This document shows positions 24,577-34,560 of a stretch of 64,000 nucleotides of DNA, piece by piece; position 1 is the first letter of the stretch; each line of letters starts with the position of its first letter. Origin of the DNA: Malurus cyaneus samueli (Eukaryota > Chordata > Aves > Passeriformes > Maluridae); contig CM019220.1 in the NCBI GenBank assembly GCA_009741485.1, positions 28,439,891 to 28,503,890 on the forward strand, in the 5' to 3' direction. Below the pieces are notes generated by a model, which did not search any database, had not been told where the DNA came from, and saw nothing but the letters and a program-made list of their open reading frames with translations. The translations under genes and the position numbers were made by a program.

Positions 24577-27500
24577 TTCTCCTCACACAGTGAGAAACCC
24601 CTGTTGGAGAAGGAGCTGGGGAATGGCTGGGCATGGCAGAAAAAGAAAGAAAATGTCTTTGACAACTGATACTACTGGTAAGGAGATTGAAAAGTTGAGC
24701 TAAATGCTTGGGATGGGCTACTAAAGCATTTGTTCAGGTATTTATATCTCCCTATGAATATATATCTCACAAGTGTGCACTTGTATAAATATAATTATTC
24801 TAAACATAGAAAAGCTGATGTAATTATATAATTTTCAGACTTTATGTTGGAGGGTTTCAGTGAGTTCTCCATATGTTGTCAAAATTTGAAAAAATTCTTG
24901 CCTCTATATTCCCTTTCCCATTCAATTTTTGCAGAAGTAAAAATGAGTAAGATGAATGCTTGGAAATGCTTAGATGTGCAATTTTGCCCACCTTTCATTA
25001 GAAATCCTTCCTTTTTAAGAAGGAAATGTGAAGTATCTAAAGGTAAATTCTTATTTAATGCTCAGGCCCAAAATTTTAGATAAAAGAGCATCTGTGTTTG
25101 CTTTTGTGCCTAGATGACTGTATATGTGTCCTTAAGTGTGCTATTATGGTAAAATTCTTGAGGCTACAGCAGGGAGGAGTGTAGTTACACAGTGGTGAAA
25201 AGATGAAGAGCTCAGAAACAGTAAATTGATCTTGCATTTTAGGCAGTTGAACCTCTGGTTATTGAGATTACATATTCAAGTAGTACTGTTTGTATGAAAA
25301 CACACTGATCCTGATAGATGTGATTAAAAGCTTACCATTCCTTTTTATTTCCTTTTTTTTTTTTTGGAAAAATGACATCTAAATATCTTATGTGATTTAC
25401 CACTGTGATTTTCTTTTCTAGCCAAATTAAATGTGCTTAAGCTTTGAAGTTTGCTTATCACCTCTACTTCTTCACATTTTTTGTTTACTTACATGTGTGG
25501 GAAGTGTGCAGTATGTTTTTGGTAGGCTTTTTGTGAAACACCATTAATCTGCATGGATTAGAAAGCAGCAAAGATAAAACAAATGGTCATAAAAGCACAC
25601 CATGAAATACCTCTAGTTCTACTATTCTGCTATATACTTTCTGTTTACCCTGCATTATTAATAGGGTCCTAAGATGAGGGTATAATTGTGAGAAGGGTGC
25701 AGGTGCTCATTTCTCTGGTCTCTGCATGGGGCTAGTGAAGAGGACTCATTAAGGACATATTAAGAAGCCCTGTGTCAGGCCAGCAGTCTGTCTCTAGGAG
25801 TGGCAAATAGATGCTGCCAGAGCTTGTGCACCTGGCTCCTTCCTGCAAATCATTCCCTTTGTGCTGCTGACGCCATTGCATTGAGAGGTAACTGTTTTTT
25901 ATTTGTCTTTGTAAGAGTCTCCCAGCTTAGTTTTAGTGAGAGAATCTGTTTGCTATTTTTCCTAAGGTGAACCAAAGATAAATCCCATTTGTTATGGCAG
26001 AAATTGGATCCATGATATGTTTTACATGTTTAAGAAATGGCCTGCTGAACTATGTCTTTCTATGTGTAGCCTGACGTGATTTCTATTGTGGGTTTAGAGG
26101 ACTGCAAATAGTAGGTCTACATGGGAAACATATGTTATTGCCAACCCTCAGACATTTTTCCTGAATCACTTGACAGTTTTATGTAAAACTGCATGTTTCA
26201 CTTGTCAAGTTGCAGATATTTTGATATCTACTTGTGTTAATCAATTTAAGTGAGGAAGGATAGTCAAGCTGGTTGTTCTTGTCAGTATTTAGCCATGAAA
26301 GTTTTCAGGGCCAAATTGATTGCCAGCTTTATACACCCAGCCCAGTTCAGTCAGAGGCATGAATTTGTTGGTTTTGTCTGAGTTTGAGTTCTCAATTAAT
26401 TTTTAATATCTAGATCTAAATCAGTCAGTGTTATTGCTAACAAAGATCTGGAGCTGAAGGAAGCTGAATTTTCAATAATTAATGTTTATGCATACTCAGC
26501 TTGTTCCATTTCTTACTCTTTGCTCCATGAACTTTTTATCTCTCTTATAGTTTATTTCTTTTGCATTTTGTTTCCTAATAACTTAAATATTCCCACCCTT
26601 CTGTTTTTCACTTTATTTTTATCTTTACTTGGTTACTTATCCTCTTTTCTGCTTTACTGTAGAACTGAGCATCCATAGAAGAGGTGCATTTATATCTTTA
26701 CCATTGTTTTACCCGTAGGTCTTCTTTCTCCTGCTATAACTCGGTGTGGATGCTTTTGTACATCAGAACCCTGCTAATGTGATAACATGTGCTGACTTGC
26801 TGCAAAAGCTCAGGATCAGCTTTCCATAGTCCCAGTTGGTTTCAATGGAAGAACAAGTTACAGCTGTGGCATTGCTTTCCTTTGATTCCTGCTGGGATAT
26901 GGTTCCAGCACCACTGGTTGCCAGCGTAGTTTACAAGAAAAGTGCCTTTTGTCAGTGAACTGGCACAACAGCAGCTGTTTAGAGCAGTTCTGTTGTAATC
27001 CCATGTCTCTGGTTACCCAGTAATTATTAGATCTAGCAGATAGCCTGGCCTTCGAGATATGCAATTCCTTCTGTGATAAGGAGATATCAGACTTTTCTCA
27101 GATTAGGGATATGGATGAAATAGTACTCATTGGAAAATTTGTTTCTCGTGTATTATAAATATGAGTTTCTTTCCTCCTCCCTGACTCCAACAACAGTGGC
27201 TGGTTTTGGAAGATTCATGTCAGGCCAAGTATTAGGCTATTACATTGCTTTGCATTTTGTCTGGTCTTAGAACAGCTCTTATTTAAAGAGGTTGATTCTT
27301 CCCAGCACAAGTAACTGTTGATGACAAAGACATTGCAGTTTGGAGAACTGCGTGAAATGGACCATGTCCCTAATGACAAGCAACTTTTAAGGAATGTTGT
27401 ATGTCAGAAATAAATTGATAGCAGAACAGAGGTTCTCTGGACTATAACCCCACAGAATCTCTTGGTTTTTCATTTCTAACAGCTGGAACTTTGTCTGGTG

Positions 27501-27730
27501 GTGTGACATAAGTGGTTCCATTCTAAAGAATGGGAAATTGAGATAGTGAGTGCAGGCCTGTCACTTGACAGAATATCTTGGGGAAGAGCTGCATCACTAG
27601 AATAAGTGTGAAAAATTTGTGAGTAGAGCTACCAAAACGACAATACCTTTCCCTTAAAGGCTGTCTGGGTTAGTCTAATACTCATGCCAGAGTTTTAAGT
27701 CTTCACAATTATCAAGTTATGTTTATAAAG

Positions 27731-27922
27731 TTTATTAAAGAATCTTTAAGCGTCGATGTTTTGGTTGATAATCCTCGTCTCATCACAGTTGAATTTAAGC
27801 ATATACAAGCGTTGCCAGCCAATTTCAATTTCTAGGCACAGCTGAAGTTTTCCTGTCATGTTCATTGCCATGTCAATGGTGACAGATGCCATCTTTTTCA
27901 TCTTCATTTTGAAATCATATGA
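27731..27922 (-). other. Exon-like open frame followed by AATAAA
   Basis: On the minus strand a frame is open from 27922 to a TAA stop at 27746-27748; its first ATG is at 27907, giving 53 codons that begin MKMKKMASVTIDMAMN and end RIINQNIDA. Ten bases after the stop the minus strand carries AATAAA (plus-strand TTTATT at 27731-27736). The segment also holds several CpG dinucleotides, scarce in the surroundings. I do not recognise the peptide. It could be the 3' end of a gene or retrocopy, but an open frame of 59 codons is not rare by chance, and there is no strong splice acceptor in frame: an in-frame TAG lies just upstream. Confidence 0.2.
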
Positions 27923-28159
27923 CCACAGAGTCTAATTTTTATAAGGACTATTTGTCTGCAACAAATGTCAGGTTGAACTAATAATGTTTTTATTCTGGAC
28001 TTTCCTCTCAGCTTAATCTTGTCAAGCTAGTTGGATGAGAGTTATTTCAGTTGTAATTAGACCAGTATAAATCATGTTGTGTCATTTATATTCCTTGAAT
28101 GCCAAAGGGAAAAGAAGGTCAGACACTCAAGGAGCAGATAGGGTGAACTAGGAAAGGAT

Positions 28160-28445
28160 TGTGGTGAAGCAGCCAGCAGTGCCCAAGGGAGGGGAGCTGG
28201 GGGCAAACACAGCCTTGGGAGGGCCAGGTAGGGACACTGGGACAAGGCCAGGCCAGGATGGGCTGGGGCCGTGATGGGGCAGGAGCAGGAGGGGCTGCTC
28301 AGGTCGGGGCTAACGGTAGAGGCTCCGCTGAAAAGCAGCTCCCACGGGAAGGGGCTGTGGCCCAGGCTGCAAAGGGAGTGGGACAGCCTGGACAGGCTGC
28401 AGCTGCACTCCTGCCTTGGCCCCCAGCCTAGGCAGACAAGCTTCC
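28160..28445. other. Anomalous GC-rich block, possibly an inserted element
   Basis: This block is far richer in G and C than anything near it, with a G-rich plus strand (words such as GGGAGGGG, GGCCAGG, GGGGCTG). The 137-codon minus-strand frame at 28072-28485 and a 93-codon plus-strand frame both come from this composition and have no family features; they look like shadows. Few CpGs are visible, so it is not a classic CpG island. Possible identities are a solo LTR, a diverged GC-rich repeat or a short minisatellite-like segment. I cannot match it to a consensus. Confidence 0.7.
28217..28241 (+). other. Canonical G-quadruplex motif
   Basis: Four runs of three G occur at 28217-28219, 28221-28223, 28231-28233 and 28239-28241, with loops of 1, 7 and 5 nt. 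This fits the standard G3+N1-7 rule. An additional G-rich cluster (28187-28203) lies immediately upstream. Folding is predicted from motif only. Confidence 0.8.
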
Positions 28446-28454
28446 AAGAGTTTA

Positions 28455-28533
28455 ACAAGTTTAACAACTGCAAAGCATATTGCAAGGGCCCTAAGAGGGC
28501 CCTTGCAATATGCTTTGCAGTTGTTAAACTTGT
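28455..28533. repeat. Perfect 38-bp inverted repeat with 3-nt loop
   Basis: Bases 28455-28492 are exactly complementary to 28496-28533, with the spacer AAG. All 38 pairs are Watson-Crick, and the outer flanks stop matching at once. The tip contains AGGGCCCT on both sides. The arms are not low complexity. Such a structure would extrude as a cruciform in DNA or form a very stable hairpin in RNA. The loop is too small and the pairing too perfect for a normal pre-microRNA. It lies about 10 bp beyond the GC-rich block. It may reflect a recent template-switch inverted duplication, a foldback transposon end, or a fold-back artefact of sequencing or assembly. Confidence 0.97.
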
Positions 28534-30047
28534 AAGGGTTTTTGAAGGCTGATATATTTGCTTATTCCATTCTCTGGTGAGGTTTAAAAATCTGTATTTT
28601 GATTTTTTTTCTTTAAACTACTGGAGGCTGAAAATCCTTGATAAAATCCCATAGCTTGTTATGTATTTTCATGGGTGATAGAATTCTCTTCTATCTCTTG
28701 CAAGTTCATTGCTAGTGTTTTCCTGTAGCAGTGATACTTGAAGCGTTGTCACCTGAGGTATGACCCATGCCAAATGACATATGAAATTTATCTTTTGTTT
28801 GTTCTGTGCGGTTTCATTTTATTGATGTTTAGTAGCGACATCTGTGGGAAATGTCACCAGCTGTGCAGAGTAACAAAGCTGTTATTCGTGTCTTGTTTTC
28901 TCCCTTGTGTTCTGTTTAGTTCCATGAGGTGCCTTTCTTGTAGCAAAGCTGTGTTAAAAATATTGTGATCACAGTTCCCCTTGCTTCAGGTCTGACAGAG
29001 AAGGTGTTTTTGTAGAACTTTGTAAACTGAATGTCTGAATTAATTCAGGAGGAAAGCACGACATCAAGAAAGAACACTACATATTTTAACCCTGTGCATT
29101 TCAGGCTTTTAATTATACTAGTTATTCTGGCAAAAATGAGTGTGGGTAAGAAAATGGGGTGAATGTGGGAAGGCTGTGAGCACCAGGGAAGACTCCAGAA
29201 GCCAGCATTTCGACTATCTACCTGCTGGGTGCCTGGATCTTTAATTTTGGAGCATTTAGTGCTAGTACCAGTTTAAAGTATCCTTTCCATCTACCTACTC
29301 TGCTGCTTCATCTGTGACGTGTTGTGCCAACACTTCTGTCAAAATGAACTGGCTTAAGGGGAGTATGGACTGTGTGGAGAGCAGGAATACCTTGTGATGA
29401 TTTCCCTACTGTGTCCTGTTGTGAAACCATATATCTGGAATGCCCCAAATTAACCATGGAAGCACTTATTGTATGCTCTGCATGGGAAGACAATATTAGA
29501 GCCCAGTTCTAGATTCTTAATAATATTTTTGATGTGAAAAAAATCTGTTTAGGAAAACTCTGACAAATCAGTTAGAAATCAGAATCAGTCAAACTTAGCT
29601 TTCTAAATCCTTTAGCTTTTACTTAGTCTGATGTTTTCAATGTGACTAGTGTCTCATTGTGTCACATTGCTTACATAAGTAAATAATGCAGCAGTTATTT
29701 CTATTCCTTGCTTTTTTAGCATACTCCACAGCAGTTGGTATTTGCTTTAACTACAGAACTTGTGTCAAAACAGTTTGAGCCTGCCACCTGTCATTCTTAT
29801 TTTTTTCTTCTGCGTTGCATACATGATTTCTTTTTTTTCTTGATACAAAGACTGTAAATCTTCTGGATTATATTTCTCCATGTGTGATATAAGGCTGGTA
29901 ACTCTCTGAGATTGTATTTCTTGTGCAAAGTAAGACAGAATTATTCTCTGCCATAGAATAACAAATTCAGCATATTTTACTCATATTTTACTAGTGGCAT
30001 AAATTTTCATGTTGTCTGTTAAGGAGCTGATTTATTAAGCCTAAAAG

Positions 30048-30070
30048 TTTTTTTTTTTTTTTTTTTTTTT
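30048..30070. repeat. Homopolymer T, 23 nt
   Basis: An uninterrupted T run. Read on the minus strand it follows unique sequence lacking a polyadenylation hexamer within the preceding 40 bases. Confidence 0.95.
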
Positions 30071-32973
30071 AAGGGTGTTTGGAAACTTTCAGTAATTCAG
30101 TGTACAACACTTGATATAATTGTCAGTCCTTTTATCTGCATAAACAGTTTTATGACTATAAGGGTGAGACAAATGGGGATTTGGTCCTGCAGTTCCAAGT
30201 TCCTTTGCTTTTGTTGGCTCCCTGCCAGAGTAGCATGGAGTAAACATGCAGGATTTCTCTCCATATTCCTGGCATTTGATAAAAGTGACTCCAAACTGAT
30301 TTTTGCAGCTAGTAAGCAATGACCCACTGGAATTCCTAAACTTGTATGCAGTGACCGATGTGATTCTTAATGGATTAGCAGTGTGGGTTTACTTAGACTT
30401 ACTATGTTGGAGAGGGTGATTACTGCCTGTTAATTTTACTCTGACCTTATCTAAACATTTTAAAAAGTCAAAATAAAACAACAAAGTCTAATAGATTTGC
30501 TATATTGTATCTCATGTTTCTACCCCATGCATTAATCTGTTTCTTAGTGTATGACAAAAATAATTTGTCCTACCACAAAGATTCTCAACCTTTATATTTT
30601 CAGCTTTTGTGGAGTATTTTTAGCGTCTAAGCATTATACTGAAAACATTAGAGTAAATTAATCTAGAGATGAGTTGTGCAGCTCTGTCATGGCTTGATGT
30701 CAGTAAAATTTAGAAGAACTTTGCGTAGCAATTCAGTCCTGGTCCCAGGCTTTCATCTTCCAAAGGGTGTACAGAAGTTTTTGTACCTAGCTGGAACCCT
30801 AACTGTACATTAAACCAATGATTTGTTTCTCTGTCTCTTTGCATGGATGGTACTTTAATTATAGTGTATGTGAATGTCACAAAAAATGCCTTAAAGTATC
30901 ATTGGTGATCTATTAGATTATTTTATCCTAGATTTTAGAGAATGTATGGTATTGAAGGATAATTTTGATGTAGATTTTCCTGAAAGTGTGTTCTCCTCTT
31001 TCCTAGTTATTGCTTACTGGAATTGAGTAATTGTGTGTTTCAGAAAGCACCATATCTGAAACAGGACTGTAAAGGTTATACTGCAGGATTTTTATTTTGG
31101 CTACATTTGTGTGACCAAGTCTAGCAGAACGCCCCCGTAGGGCCTCCTGTCACACTGTTCTTAGAAGAGCTAAATCCTACATCCTAGGTATTTTTAGTCT
31201 CTAGCGTTATATCAGTCCTGATTTATTCCCAGAAGGTGTGTTGTTTCTGTACCACCAACTTCTAAGACATGTAGTTCAAGCTATCACTGAGAAGTGGATT
31301 CTTCACTTCTCCAAGTATCAATGCATCTTCAGCAAAAACTGAAGAGAGGTGATTAATATGCTGGTTTGGATTTCATTTGAAGATCAAAGCTTAATAGTGC
31401 AGGCAGTTAGAATGACTGTCAGAAAAAATATTCTGAAGTCTTTACCCTCCTGCCCTTCCCTTAAATCAAGTAACATCTGCTACTAGGTTTGTGCTGTCAC
31501 TCCCAAGTTCTATCCTGGTGTGAAAATGATAAGAAAAAACGTAAAACACATCCACAAGTTAATCCTTGACAAAGTCACTAATGACACAGGATGACTGACA
31601 AACTACTGTCACCCCCAAAATTTTATGAGATTTCCCTCTCTTTTTAGCACTGCGGTTGTTAAAGAAATTAATCCTTTTTTTTTTAATTATTATTTTTACT
31701 GACATGAAAACTCAGGAAATTTTTGCACCTATGTGCTTCAGTTCTTAAATTGCCAATGCGTATACTGGGGATAGGTTTTTCCTCTCTCTGTTCTTGATAT
31801 CTAGGCAAGGTGGGCTAATAAGCAGACAGAACCTATCCTGCTTCTGTGTTAATTATCCAATCTTCTGTCACTTTGTTATTCATCTTTGGGAATGTGCTGC
31901 TCTGTGTAAACCCTCCCAGCATTCATACAAGACTTCAGAGATACAATTTCAAAAAATCAGAGAATAGAAGTATCTATTATATCCACTCAACAATTGAAAT
32001 TTTGTATTTTTCCTTTCTTGTAAGTTGAGATCACTTCCTAAGTTGGTATTGCCTCATTCATTGAACCTTGGGTAACCTTCCTTCTTAATTAACTTTGAGA
32101 AAGCATGTAAGTGTAAGCCTACAGATTAATTTTTATTTCTGTGTGTACTTTACTGTGTGCCAGAAGAAACATTTAATTTCCTGGTGACAGGAAGTCCTCT
32201 TTGAGCAAAGAATCCCATTCTTTCTGCTGTTATTATGAGGTCCAAAAATTTAATTACTTTCTGAAACGTGAACAAACAAGGAATCTCTGTGAATTTGAAT
32301 GAAATAAATACATAGAGGAAATATTGTCAATCACCAGCTTGTGTTCTTTGCAGAAATGCAATAATCTAGACTGAAAAGCAAATAGCCTTGCTAGAATTTG
32401 TAAAATACTATCTTGAAGAGCCATAAATGTCACTTATATTTCCAAAAGAGATAAACCATGTCCGAAGCATTTGCAAGTTTAAGTGTATTAAAGCTTCCAG
32501 CGAGTGAGTTGCTGTTTGCCAGTAGGTGTCTGATGTCTCTTGGCTCCTGGCAAACTGTAAAATTGAGGGCTGGCTCTGTGTCAGCTTCTGCTGATGGAAT
32601 CTGCCATAGCTTCCTATAGATAGTAGTCAGTAAAGCCTCTGTAATATAAGCTGTTGCCCAATAAAAAGAGAAATCCCTTCCTGCCAGTGCCAACTATGAC
32701 AATCCAGTGATTGGAGCCAGCTCTAAGCTGTGCCTTTTGCTCTTAAAAGAGGTTCACATCTCATCCTTCATTTGTTTGGGGCTCCCAGATCTTTTCTTGC
32801 TGCTTGTACTCTGCTTGTCTGCTTTGCTGTCACTTGGATGACATGTGCATGAGTTTTAGACCAACTTCTAAGAAATACACCATTTTTAATAGTTTGAAGG
32901 AGAATGTTATGTTTTTCAGTATGAGACTGTAACTTAGCTATTGATGTGTCTTTCTTATGCAGAGAGAAATCCT

Positions 32974-32974
32974 N
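32974..32974. other. Ambiguous base N
   Basis: A single N just before a run of T, probably an unresolved homopolymer or polymorphic position in the assembly. Confidence 0.95.
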
Positions 32975-34409
32975 TTTTTTCCTAATTGTGCTTTTTGGCA
33001 GAAGCTATATTAAGTAGCAATGATGAATTCAAGCAAAACATGAAACTAATTGTATTGTGCTCTTAGAACAACTGGAGTCCTATTTAGAGACAAATGCTAA
33101 TAGAATTATTGTTATATTTTTATCCTCAGCTCTTTTGCACAGGTCTTTGCCTTTGAAAAATTTTCCCTTTTTGTCTCTCTATGCCTAAATATGGATGACT
33201 AAAGACTAAGTTTTTAATCTTTGCTCTGAATGTAGAACTATTTTTCACACATTGTTTTCTGGAAAGCAGTAGAAAACAAAGGAAACTTCAACTGGAGTAA
33301 TCTCCAGAAACTCTACTAACAGCTGGGGAACTGACACAGGGCTTTGATCTCTGTAAATACCAGTGGGAGCTTCTCTTGATGCAAGAAAGGGGCAGAAATG
33401 CCATGGGGAACAGACTTTAACAGCATGCAGAAGAGAAGACTGGTGATGGCAGAAGGTCCATGGAAACATTAAAATTATGTACTTGTAGCTAATCAGATCT
33501 TGAGAATAAGTGCCTTTTCATTAGGTGTCAGGATTTTGTATTAAACTGGCATCGATACCTAATGTCTACTCTGGCACTTTTTTGGTGGAAAAAAAAAACC
33601 AAAAAAACAAGGGGGAAAATTGTCGGTTCAATATTAGCAAATTGTTTATTCATGGCTTTGTCATTGACCATCTACTTCATAACTCTATACTGGAGTATTG
33701 GTATTAGAGAAATAAGAGTTAAGAAATTGCTGTATCTGAAGCCCAGACTATTTAAGGAGCAGTTCATGTAGTTCAGAAAGTTCAAGGTACATTGAATAAT
33801 GTCCCACTTGAGATAAAAGCCTCAGCGTAATGTAGATACTGTAGATTTTAATTTACATTCTAGGAGTTGTCTAAACCACTTCTGGACCTGACCATAACTA
33901 TAAAATATACGGTACAAAATGTGCTCAAAAATCCCAGTATAGTTGAACACCCAAGCAACTGATTCTTTTTTGACAACCTGAATTTTTCAGATCCATGCAT
34001 TTATGTTGGGTGTCCCCTGAGAAAGAGGTTTTCATTAGAATTACTGGAAGTTTTGAGCCTTTCTCATAGTAAATCACAGTTCTGACTCAAAAAATCCCAA
34101 AGTAGACAGTAAGAGGGTATAGAAAAATAAAATAGTTAGGCTTTTGATGCCTTTGCTTAATAAAGGTACAAATGACTAGAACTAAGCAATATCTGTTGTA
34201 GCTCATAAAATAACTATTAAGGATAAGAAGAATGTCCTAGCAGAGTGACAGATCTTTGGTACATGTGGCAGAATAAGCACAAGGTCAGCAGACTGTGCTC
34301 AGAGCCCAAATATGTAAAGAACACAGTGGAGCAGGGCAGAAGGTGGAACACAGCACAGGCTTTGCTTGTTTAGGAGCACAATGTCAGAGCAGTTCAGCCA
34401 TCTTACACT

Positions 34410-34560
34410 TGATTCTAGTCCTCCCTATAATTCAGTTTACTCGGGATGTCAGTGCTCCACTTTAAAAATAGGGATGGCATATTCTGCCCTTGCTGGGCTG
34501 GTGTGAGGATAAACTGTAATGAATTTCAGAAAGGCACTCTGATTCTATGGTGTTGGCTGA
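34410..34560 (+). mobile_element. Ancient amniote SINE relic (MIR/AmnSINE-type)
   Basis: In order, the plus strand shows TTCAGTTTACTC, then TTTAAAAATAGGGATGGCAT, then GGCTGGTGTGAGGATAAACT, then AAAGGCACTCTGATTCTATGGTG. This follows the order of the 3' half of ancient amniote SINEs (CTCAGTTTCCCCATCTGTAAAATGGGGATAAT, TGTGAGGATTAAA, AAAGCGCTTTGAGATCTATGG). An internal insertion of about 15 bp separates the first two parts. Such copies predate birds and are sometimes retained as regulatory sequence, but no evidence for that is visible here. Confidence 0.7.

Larger units (their letters stand above)
20763..27730. other. Unique AT-rich sequence, no gene recognised
   Basis: Seven kilobases with only short frames. 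Local features are homopolymer T runs at 23434-23446, 24098-24116 and 25353-25365, the small imperfect duplication at 24521-24576, and an especially AT-rich part at about 23540-23900. The open frame at 24431-24703 (90 codons) lies in slightly GC-richer sequence but has no family features. Confidence 0.65.
28534..34409. other. Unique sequence, no gene recognised
   Basis: Short frames only on both strands. A 23-nt T run lies at 30048-30070 and an ambiguous base at 32974. I found no CR1 tail, SINE core or tRNA-like cloverleaf here. Confidence 0.65.

Noticed and set aside
28072..28485. 137-codon minus-strand frame rich in Pro, Leu and Ser
   Set aside because: A product of the GC-rich block; it runs into the left arm of the palindrome and has no domain.
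28455..28533. Palindrome as a microRNA precursor
   Set aside because: The 3-nt loop and flawless 38-bp pairing do not fit a normal pre-microRNA, which has a larger terminal loop and bulges.
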